A stretch of 64,000 bases of DNA from an uncultured Alphaproteobacteria bacterium (GTDB lineage: Bacteria > Pseudomonadota > Alphaproteobacteria > Rs-D84). Both the position numbers and the translations under genes were made by a program. The notes below the pieces were generated by a model, which was not told the origin of the DNA, searched no databases, and saw nothing but the letters and a program-made list of their open reading frames with translations. This document shows positions 47,926 to 57,288 of this stretch, piece by piece. The DNA lies in the NCBI GenBank assembly GCA_946623825.1, contig CAMORN010000003.1, forward strand, positions 1-64,000, read 5' to 3'. Every line of letters starts with the position of its first letter. Position 1 is the first letter of the stretch.

Positions 47926-50340
47926 TTATTTTTTCACCACAAAATTCACCAATTTATTTGGAACAACAATAGTTTTAATAATTGTTGCACCTTCTAGTTG
48001 TTTGGTTGCGTTTTGTTTTGCAGTTTCAATTAAATCAGCTTCGCTTATATTTGTTGGGACAACAAAATCTTTTGCACGTTTACCATTTACAGAAACAACG
48101 ATTGTCATTTCATTTTTAACCAATTTTGTTTCATCGAAACTTGGCCATGGGGTAAAGACTAACATTTCTTTGTGTCCTAACTTTTCCCACATTTCTTCTG
48201 TCAAATGTGGAGCGAAAGGATTCAACAATTGAAGCAAGATTTCGTATGCTTTCTTTGGCATTTTTCCACCAGAAAATTCGTTTATAAATTCCATCATTGC
48301 AGAAATAGATGTATTAAATTTCATATTTTCAATACGATCTGTTATATCTGCAACCATACGATTTACCAAGAATTCTTGGTTTTCAGTCAAAGGTTCATCT
48401 GTCAAATTGTCAGACAAACTTTCCACACGCCACAAAAATCTCTGTACACCGCGCAGGGTATTTTCAGACCAATTCGCACTCTGTTCCCATGGGCCAAGAT
48501 ATAAAATAGCCATACGACACGCATCGGCACCCGCACGATTTACAACATCAGATGACGGCACTGTATTTCCACGAGACTTAGACATCTTGGTTCCGTCTGC
48601 AGCCATAATTAAACCATTACTTGTACGCTTTTTATAAGGTTCCACCCCTGGAACAAAACCTAAATCATGCAAAACCTTGTACCAAAAACGGGAATAGAGC
48701 AAATGACGCGTTGTGTGTTCCATACCTCCATTATAATGGTCAATTGGCAACCATTTTTCCATTTGTTCACGAGAACAAAATTCTTTGTCGTTCTTGGAAT
48801 CAAGATAACGCAAATAATACCACGAAGAACCAGCCCATTGTGGCATGGTGTCTGTTTCGCGTTTTGCAGGTCCACCACAACATGGACATTTTGTATTTAC
48901 CCAATCTGTGGCACGGGCCAGAGGACTTTCCCCATCTTCAGTTGGTTTATAATCTGTCATATATGGTTGCAACACTGGCAGTTCATCTTCTGGTACAGGT
49001 TGCCAACCACATTTTTCACAATACACCAATGGAATTGGTTCACCCCAATACATTTGACGCGAAAAACCCCAATCTTTTAATTTGTATTTTGTTGTTCCGC
49101 GTGCAAACCCATGTTCGGTTCCGTATTTAATAGCAGTTGCGATAGCTGTTTCTTTATCCATACCGTTCAAGAATTCAGAATTGATATGTTCGCCATCGTT
49201 TTCCCATGCCTCGACTGAAACATCTCCACCAGCTAAAACTTGAACAATTGGCAGACCAAATTTTTTTGCAAACGCATAATCGCGTCCGTCATGTGCAGGC
49301 ACCGCCATAATTGCACCAAAACCGTAATCAGCCAACACATAATCAGATATAAACACCGGTGTTTCTTTGTTTGTGTATGGGTTTATAGCCTTGATACCCT
49401 TTAATTCAACACCTGTTTTTTCTTTTGTAACATCTGTTCTTTCAATTTCAGATTTAGCACGCGCATCTGAAATATATTTTTTAACTTCGTCTGGATTCGT
49501 GATTAAACCGTCATCTAACCATTTTTGCACCAATTTATGTTCAGGCGCCAACACACAGAAAGTCACACCGAATATAGTATCAACACGGGTAGTGTAAACA
49601 GTCATAATATCGTCATTGACCCTGAAATCAACTTCTGCACCATGGGAACGACCAATCCAATTTATCTGTTGTGTTTTGACTTGTTCTGGATAATCAACCA
49701 AAGCCAAATCGTCAATCAATCTGTCTGCATATTTAGTCATAGCTAAATTCCATTGCAGTTTCATTTTCTTTTCAACCGGTCCATGACAACGTTCACATTT
49801 TCCGTCTTCCAATTCTTCGTTGGTCAAATTGGTTTTACAATTTGGACACCAATTCATTGGCAATTCAGATTTATATGCAAGTCCCGCTTTGAAAAATTGA
49901 ATAAACATCCATTGTGTCCATTTTACAAATTCAGGATCAGATGTCGCCAATTTTGATTCTGGGTTAAAAGACAACCCCATAATAGAAATATCGTTTTCAA
50001 AAATCTTGATAAGTTCTGCCACAGATTCACTTGGGTGCTTGCCAATTTTTGTTGCATATTTTTCAGAAGATATTCCCATGGAATCATAACCGATTGGATA
50101 TAACACATCAAAACCACGCATACGTTTATAGCGCGCCATAACATCCATACCGGTATAAGGCAACATATGACCAACATGCAAACCCGAACCACTTGGGAAA
50201 GGAAATTCTATCAAATTATAATATTTAGGTTTTGAACCGTCATTAACCGGAACAAACGCACGAGCATCACGCCAACGTTTTTGCCATTTTGCTTCGCGTT
50301 CAACTATGTGTTTTACATCATCAGCCATAATAACCACCAT
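47926..50340 (-). CDS. leuS: Leucine--tRNA ligase
   Basis: LIEFPFPSGSGLHVGHMLPYTGMDVMARYKRMRGFDVLYPIGYDSMG; KMSKSRGN. Confidence 0.96.
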   Translation of the reverse strand: MVVIMADDVKHIVEREAKWQKRWRDARAFVPVNDGSKPKYYNLIEFPFPSGSGLHVGHMLPYTGMDVMARYKRMRGFDVLYPIGYDSMGISSEKYATKIGKHPSESVAELIKIFENDISIMGLSFNPESKLATSDPEFVKWTQWMFIQFFKAGLAYKSELPMNWCPNCKTNLTNEELEDGKCERCHGPVEKKMKLQWNLAMTKYADRLIDDLALVDYPEQVKTQQINWIGRSHGAEVDFRVNDDIMTVYTTRVDTIFGVTFCVLAPEHKLVQKWLDDGLITNPDEVKKYISDARAKSEIERTDVTKEKTGVELKGIKAINPYTNKETPVFISDYVLADYGFGAIMAVPAHDGRDYAFAKKFGLPIVQVLAGGDVSVEAWENDGEHINSEFLNGMDKETAIATAIKYGTEHGFARGTTKYKLKDWGFSRQMYWGEPIPLVYCEKCGWQPVPEDELPVLQPYMTDYKPTEDGESPLARATDWVNTKCPCCGGPAKRETDTMPQWAGSSWYYLRYLDSKNDKEFCSREQMEKWLPIDHYNGGMEHTTRHLLYSRFWYKVLHDLGFVPGVEPYKKRTSNGLIMAADGTKMSKSRGNTVPSSDVVNRAGADACRMAILYLGPWEQSANWSENTLRGVQRFLWRVESLSDNLTDEPLTENQEFLVNRMVADITDRIENMKFNTSISAMMEFINEFSGGKMPKKAYEILLQLLNPFAPHLTEEMWEKLGHKEMLVFTPWPSFDETKLVKNEMTIVVSVNGKRAKDFVVPTNISEADLIETAKQNATKQLEGATIIKTIVVPNKLVNFVVKK

Positions 50341-50771
50341 TTGTTATATTGTAATTACCCAACAATTTTATATTCAATATAGCATAAATTCAAGTAAAAA
50401 ACCGCCAATTTTCAACCACAAGAACACAGAAAAAACACCTGTGATTTCGGACAAAATTTTATACCATATATTTTTATAGATATTTCAACACTATATTAAA
50501 TATACATTTACATATTGCCGTATTATTTATATCAAAAAATTCCTGTATACAACCATGTTTTTATCTGTTGTTCATAAAAAAATCACATACCAATACAACA
50601 AATACGAACAAAACAATAAAAAACGGAACACAGTTTTTATCCCGCTTAACAACGCCAAATATAAGAAAACACAAACACACCACTAAAAATATTATAAATA
50701 TAAAAAAACATACAAATTCAGACAAAAAAGCAAAAAAATCAAAAATAATTTATTTTAAAGTAAAATCAGAC

Positions 50772-51216
50772 ACTTAAAAATTTTTCATAACAAAACAATT
50801 TAACTTTTCAAATAATTATTATGTATAGTTTATAAGTGCACACAAAAAATATGTGCCATATAATATGTATTCCGCGCCATCACCAACATACCCACACATC
50901 CAGACCGGAAACAAAAAAGCACTAATTTTTGATGTTTTTTGGTGTAAAAAAACCGTCAAAAACCGCAAAAAAACCGCCATTTTTCGGTCATTTCAGGCGA
51001 TTTTTTAATAAATTTTGATAAAAACATCGAATTTAACCACACAACAACAATCAATTTAGAGCGATATGGATATATAAATATATGATTAAAAATATTTTGG
51101 TCGATGAAAAATAGGGTCATTTTCATTAAATTTTATATTTTTTATAAAAAATCAGAAAAAATTTAAAATACAGTAAAAACAAATACTTAAAAATTTTTTA
51201 TAATAAAATAATTTAA
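50772..51216. repeat. Imperfect 32-bp direct repeat pair in non-coding region (50772-50803 and 51185-51216)
   Basis: acttaaaaatttttcataacaaaacaatttaa vs acttaaaaattttttataataaaataatttaa; only C/T differences. Confidence 0.75.
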
Positions 51217-51620
51217 GAAAAAATTTTTTTTCTAAAAAATAATTTATAAAAATAAAAAATAAAAACAAATCTGTGGTTAAACAAATCCAAATACATAATC
51301 ACATAAACACGATTTGGCGCATATTTATATGAATATCGTTATTTTGCTCGTTTCTTATATGTTAAACTATACATAATATACATTATGCGCCTTTATAGTA
51401 TACTAAAAAACGGCGGTCCCCCGCAGAAATCTGGCACTTTATAAAATGGCGCATTTATACATATAATAATTATTATAAAAATTATCATCAAATTGTGTGT
51501 TGTTTTGTATTTTACAGATATATTTTCTGTTGTTTTTTGATTTATATGTTTATAAATTCAGATTTCTGCCCGATTTATATAAATTGTTTCATATCTGTTA
51601 ATATCCGCGTTTTTCATTTA

Positions 51621-51646
51621 AAAACCACCCTGTTTTGGGTGGTTTT
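51621..51646 (-). terminator. Hairpin terminator downstream of mscL
   Basis: aaaaccaccctgttttgggtggtttt. Confidence 0.6.
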
Positions 51647-51677
51647 ACCCCCAGATTTCTGGGCTTTTTTAGCGATT

Positions 51678-52229
51678 TTATTTGATTTTTGCTGCTTTTT
51701 TGGCTATTTTTGCGACCTTGCCAACATGTTTATTGATTGATTTAAGGCCTTTTTCTAAATCTGTTTCGCCAACCGCTTCTATTGTTTCTGGTTTAACCGC
51801 GGAACAACAATATGGACATTTTGTTGCCAATTTGCTGATAGATTGTTGGCAATATGGGCATGCGCGTGTTGTAACAGGTGCCTTGGCACGTGCAGAATTT
51901 ACAATTTTCACAAATATAAATATAGCGAACATTGTAATCAAGAAACTGATTATAGAATTCAAGAATGTTCCAATATTCAATGTTGTTGCACCCGCAGCAG
52001 TAGCCGCCGCCATTGTGTTATAATGTGCACCGGCTTCACCGCCACCCAACACAATAAACCATTGTGAAAAATCGATTCCGCCAACCAACATTCCAACCGG
52101 TGGCATAATGATATCTTTTACCAAAGAATTAACGACGCTGGTCATGACAGACCCTACGATGATACCGACAGCCATATCAATTGCACTGCCTTTGTTAATA
52201 AAAGCTTTGAATTCAGAGATTATTTTCAT
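51678..52229 (-). CDS. mscL: Large-conductance mechanosensitive channel with C-terminal zinc-ribbon-like segment and Lys-rich tail
   Basis: EFKAFINKGSAIDMAVGIIVGSVMTSVVNSLVKDIIMPPVG; CPYCQQSISKLATKCPYC. Confidence 0.93.
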   Translation of the reverse strand: MKIISEFKAFINKGSAIDMAVGIIVGSVMTSVVNSLVKDIIMPPVGMLVGGIDFSQWFIVLGGGEAGAHYNTMAAATAAGATTLNIGTFLNSIISFLITMFAIFIFVKIVNSARAKAPVTTRACPYCQQSISKLATKCPYCCSAVKPETIEAVGETDLEKGLKSINKHVGKVAKIAKKAAKIK

Positions 52230-52795
52230 TTTTCATCCTTTTTGTTGTTATGGCTTTCGATAGCCGAAAGCACTTTGTTCAATGTTTTGTGAATATTTTC
52301 GTCGCGGGTTTCGACCATGATATCAGCCATTGCGTAAATATCATATCTTTCTTTAATCAGTTGGGCCAAAATCTGACGAGAATCAGTATTTAATAATTGT
52401 GGACGTGTCTGGCGGAAATTAGTGCGTTTTACCAACAATTCCAAATCAGCCTTTAACCAAATGGTCAAAGTCCGCTTTAACGCCAATTCACGAACCGCAT
52501 CTGTGATAAATGCACCCTCACCTGTAGAGATAACCTTTACCAAAGGTGGGGTGTCTAATAATCTTTCAATAACTTTTTCTTCTACACGGCGGAATTCTTT
52601 TTCGCCATACATGGAAAAAATATCAACAACACTGCAACCGGCAGCCTTTTCAATTTCTTTATCAGAATCAACGAACGGGATGCCCAGATTTCGTGCCAAC
52701 GCGCGCCCTACACTTGTTTTACCCGCCCCCATTAAACCGACCATAACAATTGGTTTATCTAAATCTATTTTCTTTTTATTTCTCATGATATTCAT
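52226..52795 (-). CDS. aroK: Shikimate kinase
   Basis: VMVGLMGAGKTSVGRALARNLGIPFVDSDKEIEKAAGCSVVDIF. Confidence 0.93.
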   Translation of the reverse strand: MNIMRNKKKIDLDKPIVMVGLMGAGKTSVGRALARNLGIPFVDSDKEIEKAAGCSVVDIFSMYGEKEFRRVEEKVIERLLDTPPLVKVISTGEGAFITDAVRELALKRTLTIWLKADLELLVKRTNFRQTRPQLLNTDSRQILAQLIKERYDIYAMADIMVETRDENIHKTLNKVLSAIESHNNKKDEK

Positions 52796-52911
52796 AATAG
52801 AAAAAAATAAAATCTAAGACAATAAAAATATTTATAAAAAACACCCCGCCGAAACGGGGGTGCAAAGGAAAATGGAGAGATGCCCTTTCTATTGGGACAA
52901 ATTCCAGAATC

Positions 52912-53047
52912 TTAAATTCCCCTCTTGGGAGGGGTGGCTTGCGCCCAGCAAGACAGGGAGGGTTCCGATTTTTTATTATTTATTATTTTTATTTGACCCC
53001 TCCCCACCACTATGTGGTCCTCCCCTCCGGTGGAGGGGAATTTTTAA
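52912..53047. mobile_element. MITE-like non-coding inverted-repeat element
   Basis: Terminal inverted repeats ttaaattcccctc...gaggggaatttttaa, locally GC-rich; internal gggaggggt / acccctcccc. Confidence 0.55.
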
Positions 53048-53169
53048 GCGGTTCGATTTATTGACTAAAAAAACACCCCGAATAATCGGGGTGCCTAGGA
53101 AAAAGAAAGAGAACCATGATTTCCCTTTCATTGACACACCAAAGCGGTATGCCAATTGGTTTTTGCCGA

Positions 53170-54372
53170 TTATGGCAAATTGGTTTGTTCCGGTTTGCTG
53201 AAACGCCAACCACGGAATGTTTTACCCTTGATGGTTTGTGCCTTGACAGGGGTACGGATATCGCTGTCGTATGTGGCGGTACCCGCATTGTTCGCAGATA
53301 TATCCGCCGCATCTGCATTATACCAATTAATGTTGATAATATTCGCTTCGCATGTTGCCAAACCGACGGAAACAGAAGACAACATAACCTCACGAAAACC
53401 AGCGTTCACGGCAGTTAGACGAGCACATTCTTCAGGGCAGTCTCCTTTACAATTATATAATTGTTCTGTAAAAGCCCAATAAGAACTGTTGGCACTTACC
53501 CATATATTATCAGATGTTAATTTATATTCAGAAATCTTACACCAACAATAATGTTTACCACTTTGATCCATTTCATCAATTACATCTACGGCAGTAGATG
53601 TATTTTCTGACCAAGCATCATTTAATCCTTGAGTGCTTTTACTACAACGCCACAAACCATTTATTGCTCCAAATCCTTCAACATACTCTACTCCCCATAC
53701 ATTTTCCTCTGTTCCTGACAAATTAAAGTCGCTTGCTGTAATATTTGCAGGATGATTAAACTGTAATACACCATTGTTATCAAAATATGAGTAATATCTT
53801 TGTTCTCTAGATCCTGGTGTCAAACTGTATTTATCATGTAAAGTTTCTGCTTTCAAATGCCAACCGTGTTCACAATCTGTTGGTTCGCATTGGTTATTAT
53901 CACCGTAATAATAGCCACCGTTCATTGTTCCCCTTGAATGTGCAACATCCGCGGTTGTACATTCACGATAACATTCGTTTTGTGATGATGCGCCAGCCGC
54001 GGACAATGTGTATATTCCGTTCGTTGCGTCGGAACATGAATTTAATCCCTGGTCTGTGGTTTCATTATACAATGCATTTGTTAACCCAGGACAGAAATTA
54101 CCCGCTGTACATTGTGTTCCGTTTTCATCTTCGGAACCTGCCTCTAAATAGTTTCCCGCGACGATGTTATATAAATCATCTGTATATTCTGCGGTGGCGT
54201 TAACCGTCCCCTCGTACACGCCCATATTTGCTTCGGTTGCCGCATTGGTATATGTGTAATCTTCCTGCATATATCCGTCATTTGGAAATGAGCCGGTATT
54301 ACTTGGTTCAGCCATTGCCGGTGCTATCACACCCATTGCAAGTGCGGATGTTAAGAATAGTTTTTGAGTCAT
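53170..54372 (-). CDS. Secreted Cys-rich protein sharing a YCWCK module with the giant protein
   Basis: Signal peptide MTQKLFLTSALAMGVIAPAMAEP; HYCWCKISEYKL...CKGDCPEECARL; RBS aaggaaggaaag. Confidence 0.85.
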   Translation of the reverse strand: MTQKLFLTSALAMGVIAPAMAEPSNTGSFPNDGYMQEDYTYTNAATEANMGVYEGTVNATAEYTDDLYNIVAGNYLEAGSEDENGTQCTAGNFCPGLTNALYNETTDQGLNSCSDATNGIYTLSAAGASSQNECYRECTTADVAHSRGTMNGGYYYGDNNQCEPTDCEHGWHLKAETLHDKYSLTPGSREQRYYSYFDNNGVLQFNHPANITASDFNLSGTEENVWGVEYVEGFGAINGLWRCSKSTQGLNDAWSENTSTAVDVIDEMDQSGKHYCWCKISEYKLTSDNIWVSANSSYWAFTEQLYNCKGDCPEECARLTAVNAGFREVMLSSVSVGLATCEANIININWYNADAADISANNAGTATYDSDIRTPVKAQTIKGKTFRGWRFSKPEQTNLP

Positions 54373-54404
54373 GATTTCTTTCCTTCCTTGTTTTGTTAAA
54401 TTAA

Positions 54405-54603
54405 ACAAAAACCGCCTTTATAACTATAAGGGCGGCTGGAGGTTAAGAACTATCATTTTCAGAAAATAGCGTGCTTATTTTATCGTTATCGATATTATTC
54501 GCAACCCTCCAACCATAATGAAGTTGGAGGCGTTTTATGTCCCCACGGACACTGAAAATGAAGGGTTCTTACGCCCTGTTGTCATCAGAATTTTATTTCT
54601 GAT
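54405..54603 (-). ncRNA. Candidate structured 5' leader or sRNA ending in an intrinsic terminator
   Basis: Minus strand: ATCAGAA/TTCTGAT hairpin, CCTCCAAC/GTTGGAGG hairpin, long-range TAAGAAC...CATTTTCAG vs CTGAAAATG...GTTCTTA pairing, then CCGCCCTTATAGTTATAAAGGCGGTTTTT terminator just before the gene start. Confidence 0.5.
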
Positions 54604-54652
54604 ATATAAATATTAAAAAATTCATAAATTTAATACAAGTGTTTTTTCTCAC

Positions 54653-54685
54653 AAAAAAACACCCCGAATAATCGGGGTGTTTTTA
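54653..54685 (-). terminator. Terminator after prfA
   Basis: aaaaaacaccccgaataatcggggtgttttta. Confidence 0.8.
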
Positions 54686-54706
54686 TAACAGCAATAAATA
54701 TTCAAT

Positions 54707-55771
54707 TCATTCCATATTTGCCAATCTTTCCAATTGGTCTGCGGAAATCAAAGCATCTATCATTTCGTCCAAACCTTCACCCCCCGCCAAAATGTCATCT
54801 AATTTATACAATGTCAATTTGATACGGTGGTCGGTTACGCGTTGTTCTGGGAAATTATAAGTTCTGATTTTTTCACTTCTGTCCCCACTGCCGACCATAC
54901 TGCGACGCGAAGAATTAGACGCGTTCATTTGTTCGTTTCTTTGTTTTTCATATAATCTGGCACGCAAAACAGCCATCGCGGTTGCTTTGTTCTGTAATTG
55001 CGAACGTTCGTTTTGACATGTTACAACAATTCCCGTTGGAAAATGGGTTATACGAATCGCAGAATCTGTTTTATTAACATGTTGTCCACCCGCCCCAGAT
55101 GCGCGGAAAATATCGATTCTGATATCTTTTTCGTCAATGACTACGTCGATATCTTTTGCTTCTGGCATGACGGCAACAGATGCCGCAGATGTGTGAATCC
55201 GTCCGCCCGCTTCGGTTTCTGGAACACGTTGCACGCGGTGAATACCAGATTCAAATTTCATACGGGCATATACACCGTCGCCCTCTATTTTGAATATGAT
55301 TTCTTTATATCCGTGTAATGAAGTTGCATTTTCTTCGACAACTTCGATTTTCCAGCCATGACGCAACGCATAAGATTTATATTGATTATATAAATCACCC
55401 GCGAAAAGTGCCGATTCTTCGCCACCAACACCGGCACGGATTTCCATAATCGCGCTGTTATCGTCCGCATCATCACGTGGCAACAAAGCAATTTGCAATT
55501 TGCGTTCTAATTCTGGCAATTCATGGTTCAATGTTTCAAGTTGTTCATTTGCGATAGATTTTAATTCTTCGTCATTTAACATTTCGTTTGCATCTTTGAT
55601 ACCCTGAACCGTTTGCAGATATTGATTAATAAGTGGCAATATTTCAGACAAACGCGAATATTCTTTTGACATCTTGGTCAATTCATCACCAGACACTTCA
55701 CCAGAATTCATTTTGGTTTCTATGTCTTTCGCTCTGGCCTGAATATCAAGCAATTTTTGTTCGATAATCAT
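54707..55771 (-). CDS. prfA: Peptide chain release factor 1
   Basis: RASGAGGQHVNKTDSAIRITHFPTGIVV (GGQ motif). Confidence 0.95.
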   Translation of the reverse strand: MIIEQKLLDIQARAKDIETKMNSGEVSGDELTKMSKEYSRLSEILPLINQYLQTVQGIKDANEMLNDEELKSIANEQLETLNHELPELERKLQIALLPRDDADDNSAIMEIRAGVGGEESALFAGDLYNQYKSYALRHGWKIEVVEENATSLHGYKEIIFKIEGDGVYARMKFESGIHRVQRVPETEAGGRIHTSAASVAVMPEAKDIDVVIDEKDIRIDIFRASGAGGQHVNKTDSAIRITHFPTGIVVTCQNERSQLQNKATAMAVLRARLYEKQRNEQMNASNSSRRSMVGSGDRSEKIRTYNFPEQRVTDHRIKLTLYKLDDILAGGEGLDEMIDALISADQLERLANME

Positions 55772-55775
55772 ATTA

Positions 55776-57065
55776 TTAGCCCCTTATTATATTCATAGCG
55801 TCATTCAAAGACAGAGTTTGTTGTTCGCCTGTCTTCATATTTTTCAATGATACAGTTGCGTTGGAAACCTCGTCATCACCGATAATCATACTGAATTTTG
55901 CCCCTATTTTATCGGCATATTCAATTTGATTCTTGAATTTTTTATCGGTATCCAAATAAGGCACCGCGACAATTCCGTTTTCACGCAATATTGAAACCGC
56001 ATTCATTGAATATTTAACATTTTGTTTACCCATAACCAAAACGGCAACATCTGTGTTATATTCAAATTCAGACAAATCAATTTTATCTTCGTCCATCAAA
56101 GACACCAATAATCTTGAAATTCCGACAGATGCCCCCACCCCAACGATTTTAGTTTTGGAAAATTTAGATGCCAAATTTTCATAGCGTCCGCCACCACCAA
56201 TTGCAGACATTTCTGGGAATTTAGTAGAGAAAAATTCAAACACTATCCCCGTATAATAAGAATGTCCACGCATAATGGAAACATCTATTTCGGCATTGTT
56301 TACGCCCATAGATTTCAATATTTCCATAAATTCGTCCATTTCGGTTATCGCAGCAGACAATTTTTCAGATTTATCCGCGAATTTTTGATAACCGCTGACA
56401 AAAACATCTTCGATTTCGTTGGCTGATTTTTCACCGACAATTTCTGTCAAAGCCGGAACAAAATCTTTGATTTTATCGCGTTTGTCAATTAAAACGAAAG
56501 CGTCCCTGCTTTGTTCTGTGGTCAAATTCAGATATTCAAACATTGCGTTCCAAAATCTGCGGTTGCCAATTTTAACCTTGACCCCGCCGACATAATCAGC
56601 AATTGAATCATAGACCTTTAACAATGTAGCAACGATTTCTGCATCATAATTTTCAGATAAATTTTCGATACCCAATATATCAATATCCATTTGCCAAAAT
56701 TCGCGATAACGACCACGTTGTGGACGTTCGCCACGATAATTTCTGGCGAATTGATATGCACGAAATGGGAAAACCAAGTTATTCAGATGACCTGCGACAT
56801 ATCTTGATAAACCGACGGTTCCGTCATAACGCAATCCCATTTTTGTATCACCTTTCTGGAACAAGAAAATTTGAGTTTCTATTTCGTCCCAATTGTCTTT
56901 GTCGGTTAAAACCTCGGCACGTTCAATGGCCGGCAAATCAAGACGATTAAAGCCCGCACCACGCAAAACGCGTTGCATTTTATTTGCGCAAAAATCAAAG
57001 CAACGTTGTTGTGCCGGTGATAATTCTATAAATCCGCTCAAAGGTTTTGTTGGTTTTAAATCCAT
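55776..57065 (-). CDS. hisS: Histidine--tRNA ligase
   Basis: LRYDGTVGLSRYVAGHLNNLVFPFRAYQFARNYRGERPQRGRYREFWQMDIDILG; GGGGRYENL. Confidence 0.93.
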   Translation of the reverse strand: MDLKPTKPLSGFIELSPAQQRCFDFCANKMQRVLRGAGFNRLDLPAIERAEVLTDKDNWDEIETQIFLFQKGDTKMGLRYDGTVGLSRYVAGHLNNLVFPFRAYQFARNYRGERPQRGRYREFWQMDIDILGIENLSENYDAEIVATLLKVYDSIADYVGGVKVKIGNRRFWNAMFEYLNLTTEQSRDAFVLIDKRDKIKDFVPALTEIVGEKSANEIEDVFVSGYQKFADKSEKLSAAITEMDEFMEILKSMGVNNAEIDVSIMRGHSYYTGIVFEFFSTKFPEMSAIGGGGRYENLASKFSKTKIVGVGASVGISRLLVSLMDEDKIDLSEFEYNTDVAVLVMGKQNVKYSMNAVSILRENGIVAVPYLDTDKKFKNQIEYADKIGAKFSMIIGDDEVSNATVSLKNMKTGEQQTLSLNDAMNIIRG

Positions 57066-57258
57066 TTTTTATTCCTATTTTTTTTTGTTTAATAAACCGA
57101 AAGTTTTCTGTTGTTTTTTCAACAGTAATTATATCATAAAAAATATCAATACGCTAGAAACACACACCCATATGGGCGTGATGCAAGAAAGATGAAAAAG
57201 ATACAATATTCATAATCATCATATATTTATTATAAACCGTATTTTTAATTTTTGCAAT

Positions 57259-57286
57259 AAAAAAGCCCACTTTCGTGGGCTTTTTC
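57259..57286 (-). terminator. Terminator
   Basis: aaaaaagcccactttcgtgggctttttc. Confidence 0.85.
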
Positions 57287-57288
57287 TA

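Noticed and set aside
50341-51660. AT-rich region as a prophage remnant
   Set aside because: No integrase, structural or lysis gene fragments visible; not supported.
50568-51740. Short plus-strand ORFs in the AT-rich region (69 and 81 aa)
   Set aside because: Compositional ORFs (Lys/Asn or Phe/Cys-rich); no credible RBS or motif; second overlaps mscL antisense.
52860-53209. ORFs across the MITE-like element
   Set aside because: Translate inverted-repeat DNA; no RBS or recognisable domains.
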